DNA of 64,000 nt from Glaciimonas immobilis (GTDB taxonomy: Bacteria; Pseudomonadota; Gammaproteobacteria; Burkholderiales; Burkholderiaceae_D), in contig NZ_JAAOZT010000012.1 of assembly GCF_011947285.1 (NCBI RefSeq), positions 346,961 to 410,960 on the forward strand, written 5' to 3'. Under the pieces are notes generated by a model. It had not been told where the DNA came from, did not search any database, and saw nothing but the letters and a program-made list of their open reading frames with translations. Positions 9,609 to 23,600 of the stretch are shown one piece after another (position 1 is the first letter of the stretch; every line of letters begins with the position of its first letter). A program made the translations under genes and the position numbers.

Positions 9609-10544
9609 ATGGAAATCAACAGCGACAATCTCCAGAAATTCATGATCGAAAACGCTTCGGTACGCGGCGAACTAGTCGAGCTTTCTGATACATGGAAACA
9701 GGTTTTGGCACTCCGCGAGTATCCACCCGCAGTCGTTACTTTGCTCGGTGAAATGATGGCGGCTGCCGCTCTTCTGAGTGCCAATCTGAAGTTCAATGGT
9801 GTGATTGTGATGCAAATCCACGGCGATGGTCCAATCCGGCTGCTCGTCGTTGAATGCGATGGAAAGTTGCAAATGCGCGCCACCGCTAAACTAGTGCCCG
9901 ACGCAGTGGTTGAAGACACTGCCACGCTGGCTGAACTGCTCAACGTGAATGGTCACGGTCGCTTTGCGATCACGCTTGATCCCCAGGATAAAATGCCGGG
10001 ACAACAACCCTATCAGGGCATCGTGCCGCTTGATGGTGACAACGTGGCAGAGGTTATCGAAAACTACATGTTGCGCTCCGAGCAACTTGATACCAAATTG
10101 TGGCTTGCTGCTGACGGCAACATATCACGTGGCCTGTTACTGCAAAAGTTACCGAACCACGGCGGCGTTGGTATCACTGAGGAAGACCCACTCGAAAGCT
10201 GGAACAGGGTCGCCATGTTAGGCGCTACATTACGCCCTGCCGAAATGTTGTCGACCGATATTCAAACACTGCTGCGCCGCTTGTTTTGGGAAGAAACGGT
10301 ACGCGTTTTTGAGCCGCAACATCCGCGCTTTGTCTGTAATTGCTCGCGCGAGAAAGTCGGAAATATGCTGCAAATGCTGGGGCAAAAAGAGGTGGACGAA
10401 GCGATTGAAGAATTAGGCAAGGTGTCGGTTGACTGTGACTTCTGTGGTCAAAATTATGCGTTCGATCAAGTTGACTGTGCACACCTTTTCACGACAAGCG
10501 CACGGGCAGAAACATTGTTGGGCACCGGCGATATTAAGCATTGA
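9609..10544 (+). CDS. hslO: Redox-regulated chaperone Hsp33
   Basis: Holdase chaperone of the cytoplasm switched on by oxidation. The C-terminal zinc switch has four cysteines in the pattern CNC (FVCNCSREK) and CDFC (DCDFCGQNY). The N-terminal substrate-binding domain begins LQKFMIENASVRGELVEL. Two starts are possible: ATG at 9582 (MTEKDIK) without a ribosome binding site, and ATG at 9609 (MEINSDNL) after AAAGGA; I prefer the latter. It lies directly after the carbonic anhydrase-like gene and converges on ftsB. Confidence 0.95.
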   Translation: MEINSDNLQKFMIENASVRGELVELSDTWKQVLALREYPPAVVTLLGEMMAAAALLSANLKFNGVIVMQIHGDGPIRLLVVECDGKLQMRATAKLVPDAVVEDTATLAELLNVNGHGRFAITLDPQDKMPGQQPYQGIVPLDGDNVAEVIENYMLRSEQLDTKLWLAADGNISRGLLLQKLPNHGGVGITEEDPLESWNRVAMLGATLRPAEMLSTDIQTLLRRLFWEETVRVFEPQHPRFVCNCSREKVGNMLQMLGQKEVDEAIEELGKVSVDCDFCGQNYAFDQVDCAHLFTTSARAETLLGTGDIKH

Positions 10545-10714
10545 CTATAAGTAGGCGCTGTAGGCCTGAACTGGGCCTGACTGTAGACACAGTCGGCTAA
10601 TATTAATATAGGCAATGACTAAAAGCACAGCATCGAAAATGCGGGTGAAGATCGACGCAGACCAAATGCTGTTCAGTCCGACCCCGCTAGGTAGTATAAA
10701 AATGATCAGCTTAA

Positions 10715-10812
10715 TCGATGGTCGATGGTCGATGGTCAATGGTCAATGGTCAATGGTCAATGGTCAATGGTCAATGGTCAATGGTCAATGGTCAATGGTC
10801 AATGGTCAATGA
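10715..10812. repeat. 7-bp minisatellite, 3 x TCGATGG then 10 x TCAATGG
   Basis: Three units TCGATGG (10715-10735) run without a break into ten identical units TCAATGG (10736-10805), followed by a decayed unit TCAATGA. The array occupies the gap between the convergent hslO and ftsB genes. Read as codons it would encode repeated WSMVNGQ, but no supported gene covers it. Identical units suggest recent slippage expansion, so copy number may vary between strains. Confidence 0.97.
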
Positions 10813-10823
10813 TTAATAATCCA

Positions 10824-10843
10824 TGATCAATGATCATTGATCA
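10824..10843. repeat. 20-bp perfect palindrome with three GATC sites
   Basis: The sequence equals its own reverse complement over 20 bp and is built of overlapping TGATCA and ATGATCAT blocks. It sits just after the minisatellite, between the 3' ends of hslO and ftsB. It could form a hairpin in either transcript but lacks a clean T tract, so I do not call it a terminator. Confidence 0.85.
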
Positions 10844-10878
10844 ACAAGGGGCCGCGCTATACGGTCCCATATCAAATG

Positions 10879-11352
10879 TCAATCGCGCACTTCTGGGTAA
10901 GCAGTACGGGTCGGTTTAGCCCTTGCCTCTTTGATATTAAGTTTGGCAGGCTTACCATTCTTAAGCACGACCGAAGAAGATTTCTCTTTTGGCTCGATTA
11001 GTGGATTGCTCGGAATGGCCGCACCGACCTTATCGGACAACTGCTGCGCTTCTCGTAGCGTAGACAAGTTTTCAGTATTATTGGGATTCAAAATCTGCAC
11101 AAAAATTTCGTCTTGCTTAATCATGCCCAACTCAGTACGTGCGCGCTCTTCCACCGCCCCCGTACCTTCTTTAAGATCATGCACTTCAGAACCCAGCTTA
11201 GCATTACGGGCTTTAAGGTCGTCGATCTTTTCATGCGCAAGCACAACCTGCTGCCCCATGTCTGCAACCAGCAGCCAGCCACCTTTTCCAAGCCATAGAG
11301 GATACTGGATCAAAACCAGCAATATCGTCAGACAAATAGCGATAAGACGCAT
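10879..11352 (-). CDS. ftsB: Cell division protein FtsB, about 157 aa
   Basis: Bitopic divisome protein that forms the FtsQ-FtsB-FtsL complex. The start at 11352 gives [26 protein letters not shown], a membrane helix in which the WLGKGGW motif is diagnostic, then a coiled coil ([22 protein letters not shown]). The open frame begins 15 codons earlier but that extension is not seen in homologues I know. The C-terminal tail of about 65 residues is longer than in E. coli FtsB and is rich in Lys, Ser and Pro. It follows eno, a common arrangement in proteobacteria. Confidence 0.92.
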   Translation of the reverse strand: MRLIAICLTILLVLIQYPLWLGKGGWLLVADMGQQVVLAHEKIDDLKARNAKLGSEVHDLKEGTGAVEERARTELGMIKQDEIFVQILNPNNTENLSTLREAQQLSDKVGAAIPSNPLIEPKEKSSSVVLKNGKPAKLNIKEARAKPTRTAYPEVRD

Positions 11353-11583
11353 CAACAATCCATATTCAATTACTGCAAATTCGGTCAGCGATCGCAATAA
11401 CGCGCTGACAGGTTTTGCACGAAGAACCTTCCACGATCCTACTCCGCAGACGTGATTTGGTGCTTGTGGCGCTCAAAACCTACGTGGTCACGCGACCCTT
11501 TTGGTTTCTCCCGCCATTTATGACCATCTGACGCCCGCTCGTTGCAGACCGCAAACCGATCCTAATCAGTATTTGTAATACAT

Positions 11584-12999
<1,416 letters not shown>

Positions 13000-13102
13000 T
13001 CACTCATCACTTTACCGATTTCCCGAGTCGTCGCGTAGCCGATAATGTAGCCCCACGTAACATGCGCGCTATGATTACTAAATGATAGCGCGCATATCAG
13101 GT

Positions 13103-13957
13103 TTAAGCGAAATGGGTTTCTAAAAAACCATTCCTTTTTACAACGCGGTCTAGCTCGATCATTGTTGCCAGCAACTCTTTCATCCGCGACAATGGCACGG
13201 CGTTAGGGCCGTCCGACATCGCCATTGCTGGATTAGGGTGCGTTTCCATAAATACACCCGATATGCCAACGGCGATCGCGGCACGCGCTAATACTGGGAC
13301 AAACTCGCGTTGACCACCTGAAGTACTACCTTGCCCACCCGGCAACTGTACTGAGTGGGTGGCGTCAAATACAACGGGGCATCCAGTCTCGCGCATGATC
13401 GCCAGCGAGCGCATGTCCGAGACCAGATTGTTGTAACCAAACGACGCGCCACGCTCACAGGCCATAAAATTATCTTCTGGCAAACCCGCCTCGCGCGCTG
13501 CTGCACGGGCTTTATCAATCACGTTGGTCATATCGTGCGGGGCCAAAAACTGACCTTTTTTGATATTAACCGGTTTGCCGGACTGGGCACACGCGCTAAT
13601 AAAATCGGTTTGACGACATAAAAACGCTGGCGTCTGCAATACGTCTACGACAGAAGCGACCGGTTTAATTTCATCAATCTCGTGAATATCTGTAAGCACC
13701 GGCACACCGATTTGTTTCTTTACGTCGGCCAGAATTTCCAGGCCTTTTTCCATGCCGAGGCCGCGGAACGAAGTGCCGGAAGAACGGTTGGCCTTGTCGA
13801 ATGACGACTTGTAAATAAAGTTGATGCCCAGCGCACTGGTGATTTCTTTTAACTGACCAGCAGTGTCGAGCGCCATCTGACGAGACTCAATCACACAAGG
13901 ACCAGCGATCAAAAAAAACGGATGATCCAGACCAATATCGAAGCCGCAGAGTTTCAT
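13103..13957 (-). CDS. kdsA: 3-deoxy-8-phosphooctulonate synthase, 284 aa
   Basis: Condenses arabinose 5-phosphate with phosphoenolpyruvate to make Kdo 8-phosphate for lipopolysaccharide. [11 protein letters not shown] near the N-terminus and [13 protein letters not shown] and [19 protein letters not shown] in the barrel identify it; the residue after IKKGQF and the early Cys-free barrel fit a metal-independent type, which I regard as likely rather than shown. The gene begins nine bases after the pyrG stop, so they are co-transcribed. kdsB, a later step of the same pathway, is at 53.9-54.6 kb. Confidence 0.97.
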   Translation of the reverse strand: MKLCGFDIGLDHPFFLIAGPCVIESRQMALDTAGQLKEITSALGINFIYKSSFDKANRSSGTSFRGLGMEKGLEILADVKKQIGVPVLTDIHEIDEIKPVASVVDVLQTPAFLCRQTDFISACAQSGKPVNIKKGQFLAPHDMTNVIDKARAAAREAGLPEDNFMACERGASFGYNNLVSDMRSLAIMRETGCPVVFDATHSVQLPGGQGSTSGGQREFVPVLARAAIAVGISGVFMETHPNPAMAMSDGPNAVPLSRMKELLATMIELDRVVKRNGFLETHFA

Positions 13958-13966
13958 GTTCTTTCC

Positions 13967-15978
<2,012 letters not shown>

Positions 15979-17394
15979 ATGAGCAGACTTTTTACCGATC
16001 TGGAAGGCGACGACGGTATTTCAGGTGCTCAAAGACGTGTAGCTATCATCGTTATGGTAATGGGCACCGGCATGACGGTGCTCGATGGTTCGATCGTCAA
16101 TGTCGCTCTCCCCATCATCGCACGTGATTTACACGTCATTCCCTCCGCAGCGGTGTGGATTGCCAATGCCTATATTTTGGCTGGTGCAATGACCATGGTC
16201 GCCTTTGCCTCGCTGGGCGACGTGATTGGATTTCGGCGCCTGTACATGGGCGGCATTATGTTATTTACGCTCAGCTCGCTGGGGTGCGCATTGTCCCAGT
16301 CATCGGAGTCGCTCAACATAATGCGCTTCATTCAGGGGATAGGTGCAGCAGCGGCCATGAGCATCGGGCCTGCGCTGTATCGGAATATCTTCCCAACGCG
16401 CTTGCTCGGATCGGCACTAGGTATCAATGCGATGGTCGTAGCATCCTCATTAGCGGCAGGCCCGGCTATCGGCGGTGCGATGCTATCGGTCTTGAACTGG
16501 CCGTGGCTATTTGCCGTCAACGTTCCAATCGGCATTGTCACCTTGGTCCTCGCGCGGCGCGTGTTACCGTCCGATCGCGGTCGCGGTGGGAAATTTGACA
16601 TCGCCGGTGCGCTTTTATCGGCAGTGGCGCTGGCCACGATTGTGCTGGCAGTTGATGGATTGTCGCGGCATGACAGTGCAGGCAACGAAGTCGCTCTGCT
16701 GGCGGTAGCGATTGTCGCAGTGGTACTGTTTATCTATCGGCAAAAGCGTGCTGCCGCACCGCTATTACCGCTTGACATATTTTCTTCCATCCGTTTCTCG
16801 ATGGCAGTCGCCACCTCACTTTGCTCATTTGTCGGGCAAGGTATCGCGTTCATAGCGCTGCCGTTTCTGTTTCAGGGCGCTTATGGATTTAGCCCCTTGA
16901 TGTCGGCTGCGCTGTTTACCCCATGGCCTGTGGCGATTGTGATCGTCGCCCCCATCGCAGGCCGAATGGCGGATCGCTATCCTGCGGCCCTGCTGTCAAC
17001 TTACGGTTTAGCCTTATATACCGTAGGCTTAGTTTTACTTGCTTGCCTTGGCACACACCCATCGATTATCGACATTTTATGGCGGGCCTTCATCTGCGGT
17101 CTGGGCTTCGGTTTTTTCCAAAGTCCAAACAACCGCGAAATGATGAGCAACGCACCAAGGTCACGCAGCGGCACCGCCTCCGGAATACTGGCAATCGCCC
17201 GCACCTTTGGGCAATCGCTGGGCGCGGCAATGGTCGCTATCGCGCTGACTGCGGCTAGCAGTCGCTTTGGTACGGGAGCGGAAAATACCGCTTTAATCGA
17301 TGCCAGCGCGGTACATTTGTCGTTATGGATCGCCGCCACGGCAACCCTGCTGGCGACTACGATTAGTGCTTTGCGTATTCGGCATGGCAAATAA
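15979..17394 (+). CDS. MFS exporter, DHA2 (EmrB/QacA) family, about 471 aa
   Basis: Proton-driven inner membrane drug exporter with about 14 predicted helices. DHA2 signatures include VLDGSIVNVALPIIARDL in helix 1, WIANAYILAGAMTMVAFASLGD in helix 2, and the loop GFRRLYMGG. I choose the ATG at 15979 (MSRLFTDLEGDD), because upstream sequence has no homologous character. It is followed by 300 bp and an RND efflux operon on the same strand but lacks a membrane fusion partner of its own. Substrate unknown. Confidence 0.9.
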   Translation: MSRLFTDLEGDDGISGAQRRVAIIVMVMGTGMTVLDGSIVNVALPIIARDLHVIPSAAVWIANAYILAGAMTMVAFASLGDVIGFRRLYMGGIMLFTLSSLGCALSQSSESLNIMRFIQGIGAAAAMSIGPALYRNIFPTRLLGSALGINAMVVASSLAAGPAIGGAMLSVLNWPWLFAVNVPIGIVTLVLARRVLPSDRGRGGKFDIAGALLSAVALATIVLAVDGLSRHDSAGNEVALLAVAIVAVVLFIYRQKRAAAPLLPLDIFSSIRFSMAVATSLCSFVGQGIAFIALPFLFQGAYGFSPLMSAALFTPWPVAIVIVAPIAGRMADRYPAALLSTYGLALYTVGLVLLACLGTHPSIIDILWRAFICGLGFGFFQSPNNREMMSNAPRSRSGTASGILAIARTFGQSLGAAMVAIALTAASSRFGTGAENTALIDASAVHLSLWIAATATLLATTISALRIRHGK

Positions 17395-17566
17395 ATAAAT
17401 AAAGACTTGGTAGTCCGGACATGACCCAATCCTAAACTTTAGCGGTGGAGCATTGCATTACTAACTCTATGCAATTAGCCTGCATCCACACAAGTGCTTT
17501 GGCGTATCTGCGCAAAAGCGATTTACCCCCTCCCCTTTTAGCTGCCGCATCGATTTGATACCAAAC

Positions 17567-17580
17567 TGACAAATTTGTCA
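17567..17580. promoter_or_regulatory. Candidate response-regulator operator (CusR-like palindrome)
   Basis: TGACAAATTTGTCA is a perfect 14-bp palindrome. It matches the core of the known CusR box (TGACAA, two bases, TTGTCA). It lies 114 bp before the likely start of the efflux outer membrane gene, and the operon ends with a CusR/IrlR-type response regulator. A further TCATGACAG half-site-like sequence follows. Autoregulation of the whole operon from this site is an inference. Confidence 0.6.
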
Positions 17581-17693
17581 TATTCATGACAGCCTGTCGT
17601 TCCTCGCTCCCCCTTACATTAGCGGTGTAAGCATGCCGTCCGGTAGCCACGCGCATTGCCGCACGGCATTTTTTCCAATAGCTAAACCGCTCA

Positions 17694-19277
17694 GTGCAGC
17701 CCATGATCTCGACCAAATTTATTCCTCATCATCGCGCATGCTTTGCGTCCCCAATCAATGCTTCGATCTCCTTGATCGGACCGCGTACTGCGCCGACTAC
17801 AACCATATTCCTTAATGGGTGCAAGCGCGCGCTTTCTCCTACGGGTCTCGCGACCGGATTGGCTGCGATTGCCATGCTGCTGGGCGGATGCGCCGCCGGA
17901 CCGGATTATGTGCGTCCGCCATTGGATACCCCGAGCGCGTATAAAGAAAACATCGCATGGAAAACGGCGACGCCGCAGCAGATTGATCCCCACCATAGCT
18001 GGTGGGAAATTTATGGCGACAGCACACTTAATACGCTTATGACCGAGGCCAATCGGGCCAACCAGAATATTAGTCAGGCCGAGGCGCAATATCGGCAGTC
18101 ACGCGCTGTCGCTGATCTTGCGCGGGCAGGTTTTTGGCCGACCGCAAGTGTCGGTGTCGGCGTTGGTCGTGCCCGCATTGTTTCTAGTGGCATACCAGCC
18201 CTCGGCAATAACTACTCGGCCTCGCTCAATGCCAGTTGGGAGCCGGACCTCTGGGGCGGCGTTCGTCGTGTGGTGGAATCGGGCGAGGCTGGTACGCAGG
18301 CTAGCGCAGCTGATCTTGCTGCGGCACGACTCAGCATCCAGACTACGCTGGCGCAAGACTATTTGCAGCTGCGCACTACCGATCAGCTGAAGGATCTGTA
18401 TGCGCGTACTGATGCCACGTTTGCACGCTCGCTTGCACTGATCCAACACCAGTATGACGCAGGTGTGGCGTTACGCTCGGACGTTGCGCAAGCCGAGACC
18501 CAACTAAGAACGGCGCAGGCACAGGCGATCGATCTGGATGCACAGCGTAATCAACTCGAACACGCGATCGCCATTTTGCTCGGCAAGGCACCGGCTGAAT
18601 TTACGCTGACGGCCGTGCCGTCCGCATCCATGTCGCCGCTGGTAGCACCTTTACCGCTGATCCCGCCAGGCCTGCCATCGGACTTACTGGAACGGCGTCC
18701 TGATATCGCGGCCGCAGAACGCCGCGCTGCGCTGGCGAACGCCAACATCGGTGTTGCCAGAGCGGCCTACTTCCCGGCCCTGATGCTGGGTGCAGGCGGC
18801 GCGTTCAATTCGGCCAGTCTTGCGCAATGGTTTAATACCCCGGGCCGCGTATGGTCGCTTGGCGCTTCATTGGCGCAAACTATTTTTGATGGCGGATTGC
18901 GGCGTGCGCGCAGCGCTCAGGCTATTGCAGCGTACGACATCGCGGTCGCACAATACAAACAGACGGTATTGAGTGGCTTTCAGGATGTTGAGGATAATCT
19001 TTCGACCTTGCATGTTCTTGATCAGGAAGGGTCGGTGCAGGATCAGGCCGTCGTCGCCTCAGAGCTGTCGGCGCGACTTGCATTGCTGCAATATCGCGCT
19101 GGAACGACCACCTTCCTGAGTGTCGCAACCGCACAAACACTGGCGTTATCAAATGCCCGCACCGCAGTACAAATACGCGGTCGTCAACTGGTGGCTAGCG
19201 TGGGGCTGATAAAAGCTATCGGCGGTGGCTGGGATGCCAGCGCGCTAAAAAAAGAGCCACTAAAAAAGAGCCGCTAA
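17694..19277 (+). CDS. Efflux outer membrane lipoprotein, NodT/OprM family, about 527 aa
   Basis: Trimeric outer membrane channel of an RND pump. A lipobox (MLLGGC, Cys at residue 66 counted from 17694) is followed by AAGPDYVRP, the usual mature N-terminus, and two outer membrane efflux domains (about 100-290 and 310-510). The start is uncertain: GTG at 17694 and ATG at 17703 are possible, and the leader is unusually long for a signal peptide. The frame ends at TAA 19275-19277 within A-rich direct repeats. The -1 frame then stays open for 45 more codons up to 19405, four bases before the next gene (see findings). Confidence 0.92.
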   Translation: MQPMISTKFIPHHRACFASPINASISLIGPRTAPTTTIFLNGCKRALSPTGLATGLAAIAMLLGGCAAGPDYVRPPLDTPSAYKENIAWKTATPQQIDPHHSWWEIYGDSTLNTLMTEANRANQNISQAEAQYRQSRAVADLARAGFWPTASVGVGVGRARIVSSGIPALGNNYSASLNASWEPDLWGGVRRVVESGEAGTQASAADLAAARLSIQTTLAQDYLQLRTTDQLKDLYARTDATFARSLALIQHQYDAGVALRSDVAQAETQLRTAQAQAIDLDAQRNQLEHAIAILLGKAPAEFTLTAVPSASMSPLVAPLPLIPPGLPSDLLERRPDIAAAERRAALANANIGVARAAYFPALMLGAGGAFNSASLAQWFNTPGRVWSLGASLAQTIFDGGLRRARSAQAIAAYDIAVAQYKQTVLSGFQDVEDNLSTLHVLDQEGSVQDQAVVASELSARLALLQYRAGTTTFLSVATAQTLALSNARTAVQIRGRQLVASVGLIKAIGGGWDASALKKEPLKKSR

Positions 19278-19408
19278 TACAAGGTGCGCAAAATCATGAT
19301 GCAAGTGGCGAGGCCGCGATCAAACCAGTCAAGTCGGCTACTCCGGCGGCAAATACGGACGCAGCGCAAGCCTTGCACGCCCAACCCAGTAATAACACCA
19401 ATTAATTT

Positions 19409-20677
19409 ATGAGTGACCCTATGTCGACACCATTTTTCAAGCGCCGCTCAACGCATATCATTGGCACCGTACTCATCCTCCTGGTTGCTGTCGGAGCCTG
19501 GAAAGGAAAGCACAAGGCAAGCACCGCCGCCGTCACCCAAACTCCGCCAATTGAGGCCTCCGTTGCATTGGTGAAACAACAGGATGTTCCGATCTATCTG
19601 ACCGGCGTTGGGACAGTAACAGCCAATGCCAATGTCACCGTGAGAACCCGGATCGACGGCCAGCTCGATAAGGTAGCATTTATCGAAGGACAGGACGTTA
19701 AAGCGGGACAGTTACTTGCGCAGATTGACGCGCGCGCATTGCAAGCGCAACTAGAGCAGGCACAAGCCCAAAAATCCAAAGATCAGGCGCAATTGAGCAA
19801 TGCCAGACTGGATCTGCAGCGTTACACCGTATTACGCGAACAAGATGCGGCAACCCAGCAAACGCTCGACACGCAAAAAGCGCTAGTTGGTCAACTGGGC
19901 GCTGCGTTAAAAACCGATGATGCGCAAATCAGCTACGCTAAAGTGCAACTGGGCTACACCACGATTAATGCGCCGATCAGCGGTCGGGTTGGTGCGCGCC
20001 TGATAGATGCAGGCAATATAGTGCACGCCGCAGACGCCACTGGCCTGGTCGTGATTAACCAGATTGACCCGATCACCACGGTGTTTACATTGCCGGAGGA
20101 TAACTTTCAGATCATCAACAAGTCGTTACAGGGAAGTCATCCGCCGCTCAAGGTTGCGGCTTTTGACCGAAATAATAATCAGCCCCTTTCCAGTGGGCAT
20201 CTGACGCTGTTGAACAATCAAATCGACACTACTTCAGGCACCGTGCAATTAAAGGCGACGTTTGAAAACCCGACCCATGTGTTATGGCCGGGGCAATACG
20301 TTAATGTACGTCTCTACCTTGCTGATCTGTCGCAGGCACTTACCGTTCCAGCGGCGGCAGTCCAGCGCGGTCAGGACGGTACTTACGTGTATGTCGTCGG
20401 TGCCGACAATAGCGTTAAACCCCAAGCCGTGCACGTGGTCCAGATTCAGGATGGTACCGCCGTCATCGACAAAGGCGTCGTCGCCGGCGAAAAAGTAGTC
20501 ACCGATGGGCAATATAAGCTTAAACCTGGTGACAAGATTGTGGAAACCGATCCATCTACAGCGGCTACGGCAAAGCCTGCCGCGCCCGCAACCACCCCTG
20601 CTACTGCCGCTTCCACCGCTACTACCCCTACTACCCCTACTCCAACTACTCCAACTACTAAGGGAGCAGCGAATTGA
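19409..20677 (+). CDS. RND efflux periplasmic adaptor (membrane fusion) protein, 422 aa
   Basis: MdtA-type adaptor that links the inner membrane pump to the outer membrane channel. A signal/anchor helix at about 14-27 is followed by the lipoyl-like halves (ASVALVKQQDVPIYLTGVG and APISGRVGARLIDAGN) around a coiled-coil hairpin (ALQAQLEQAQAQKSKDQAQL), then beta-barrel and membrane-proximal domains. The C-terminal tail (about 385-422) is a low-complexity run of Ala, Thr and Pro, including repeated TPTTP. Its last base pairs overlap the permease start (TTGA). Confidence 0.94.
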   Translation: MSDPMSTPFFKRRSTHIIGTVLILLVAVGAWKGKHKASTAAVTQTPPIEASVALVKQQDVPIYLTGVGTVTANANVTVRTRIDGQLDKVAFIEGQDVKAGQLLAQIDARALQAQLEQAQAQKSKDQAQLSNARLDLQRYTVLREQDAATQQTLDTQKALVGQLGAALKTDDAQISYAKVQLGYTTINAPISGRVGARLIDAGNIVHAADATGLVVINQIDPITTVFTLPEDNFQIINKSLQGSHPPLKVAAFDRNNNQPLSSGHLTLLNNQIDTTSGTVQLKATFENPTHVLWPGQYVNVRLYLADLSQALTVPAAAVQRGQDGTYVYVVGADNSVKPQAVHVVQIQDGTAVIDKGVVAGEKVVTDGQYKLKPGDKIVETDPSTAATAKPAAPATTPATAASTATTPTTPTPTTPTTKGAAN

Positions 20678-23600
20678 GTATCTCCGCTGCCTTTATCAAG
20701 CGCCCCATCGGCACCACTCTGCTGGCTATCGCCATCATGCTGGTTGGCGTTGCGGTGTGGCCCTTGCTGCCGGTCGCTCCGTTGCCGCAGGTCGACTTCC
20801 CGACGATTCAAGTGTCCGCCAGTCTGCCCGGTGCCAATCCGGAGACCATGGCATCGAATGTAGCGCAACCGCTGGAACGCCAGTTTTCGTTGATCGCAGG
20901 ATTGTCGCAGATGACCTCAACCAGTGCGCTTGGCTCATCCCAAATCACATTGCAATTTGATTTAAATCGCAATATTGACGCCGCCGCGCTTGACGTTCAG
21001 GCCGCGATTAATGCTTCCAGCGGCCAACTCCCGGCTAACTTGCCGAACCCGCCGACGTTCCGCAAAATCAACCCGGCGGACTCACCAATTCTGGTGATGG
21101 CGGTGCAATCTTCAACGTTACCGCTAATCGAAGTGAACGACTTCGCCGATAATATTCTCGCGCAGCAAATTTCGCAGATTACGGGCGTCGGTCTGGTTAA
21201 TATTGGCGGTGCTCAAAAGCCCGCCATCCGGATTCAGGTTGACCCCACCAAACTGTCGGCACTGGGGATGAACCTGGAAGACATACGCGGTGTTATTGCC
21301 AGCACTACCGTAAATCAACCCAAGGGAACAATTGATGGTGACAGACAAAGTTTTACGGTCTACACCAATGATCAATTATTAAAAGCGAAACCATGGAACG
21401 ACATGGTACTGGCATATAAAAATGGTGCGCCCATTCGCGTTAGCGATATTGGCATCGCCATTGACGCACCCGAAAACATGAAAGTGGCAGGATGGGCCTT
21501 CGCCGGTGCCGCCGCACCTGCCGATAGTACCGTCATCAATGGCCGCTCAATCGTACTGGCGATCACCAAGCAACCGGGTGCTAATGTCATTGAAACCGTC
21601 AACCGCATCAAGGCTGCGTTACCGCGTCTGCAGGCTGCCATCCCGCCGTCGGTGCGTGTGAATACGCTGATTGATCGCACGCAGACCATCCGTGCCTCGG
21701 TATTGGATGTTGAACTGACGCTGATGCTGACGATTGCTTTGGTGGTGATGGTAATTTTTATGTTCTTGCGGAATATTCCCGCAACCTTAATCCCCAGCGT
21801 CACTGTACCGCTGGCGCTGATGGGCACCGCCGCCGTGATGTATCTGGTCGGCTTCAGTCTGGATAATTTATCGCTGATGGCACTTACCATTGCAGTGGGA
21901 TTTGTCGTGGATGACGCGATTGTGATGCTGGAGAACATTTACCGCTACGTCGAAGAAGGCATGACGCCGATGGAGGCTGCCTATAAAGGCGCGGCCGAAA
22001 TCAGCTTTACTATTATCTCAATATCGGTATCACTGGTTGCGGTGTTTATTCCGCTGCTGCTGATGGGCGGCATTGTTGGTCGCCTGTTCCGCGAATTTGC
22101 GGTAACCGTCACGTTGACCATCGTTATATCGGTCATCATTTCGCTCACGTTGACGCCGATGTTGTGCTCACGATTTTTGCGTAATCACCACGACGAAAAG
22201 CACGGGCGACTCGCGTTGATGTTTGAACGTGGATTCGATGCCATGCTGAATAGCTACAAGCGCGGTTTGCACGTTGTTATGCGTCATCAATTCGTCACGC
22301 TGTGTGTCTTTATTTGCACCTTGATCGCTACCGTGGTGCTGTTCATGATCATACCAAAAGGTTTTTTTCCGCAGCAAGACACCGGCTTCATTTTTGGCTT
22401 TGCCGAATCCGCTCAGGATGCATCGTTTGCCTCCATGAATACCAGAATGCTAAAACTGGCCGATGTCATTCGCAAAGATCCCGACGTCACCGGTTTCGGT
22501 ATGAGCGGCGGGCAGGCGACCTTTAATACTGGCAATTTCTTTATCAGCCTGAAACCAAAAGACGAGGGCCGCTCAGCCAGCGCCGACGAGATCATCACGC
22601 GCTTGCGACCGCAACTGGCGCAAGTTCAGGGCGTTAATTTGTTCCTGCAAGCAGGACAGGATATTAATGTTGGAGGACGATTATCGCGTACGCAGTATCA
22701 ATACACGATCACTGATTCTTCGCTCTCGGAACTGGATGTATGGGCACCCCGACTGTTAGCACGTTTCCGTCAGTTACCGACATTGACGGACGTCGCCTCC
22801 GATCAACAAAATGCAGCGGCGACCGCGACGTTGACCATCGATCGCGCCCGCGCATCGAGCTTCGGCATTTCACCCGCGCTGATCGACGCCACCATTTATG
22901 ACGCCATTGGTCAGCGTCAGGTTGCGCAATATTTTACGCAAGTCAACAGCTATCACGTTGTACTGGAAGTGACCCCATCACTTCAGACCGATCCAGCATT
23001 GTTTGACAAGCTTTATATGACCTCGCCATTGACAGGTCGGCAGGTACCGCTATCGAGCTTCATTAAGGTCGATACCACCAAGACTGGCTATCTGTCGATC
23101 AGCCATCAAAGTCAGTTCCCGGCGGTAACGATCTCGTTCAATCTGGCACCGGGCGCGTCGCTGGGTGATGCTGTCACAGCGATTCAGAAAGCGCAGGAGG
23201 AAATGGGCGTTCCGCATACCTTGACCGGTGCATTTCAGGGCGCGGCAAAAGCGTTCGGCGACTCGTTGTCATCGCAACCGTATTTGATCGCTGCGGCGCT
23301 GGTGACCGTGTATATTGTGCTCGGCTTGCTATATGAGAGTTACATCCATCCGTTAACTATTTTATCTACGCTGCCCTCCGCCGGGGTCGGCGCGCTGTTG
23401 ATCCTGATGCTGGGAGGCTATGATCTGAGTGTGATTGCGCTGATCGGCATCATATTATTGATCGGAATTGTGAAGAAGAATGGCATCATGATGGTGGACT
23501 TTGCGCTCACTGCCGAGCGCGACAAAGGCATGTCACCCGAAGATGCCATTTTTCAAGCGTGCCTGCTGCGTTTCCGCCCGATCATGATGACGACAATGTG

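Noticed and set aside
10715..10812. CRISPR array
   Set aside because: The units are contiguous 7-mers without spacers and no cas genes are present.
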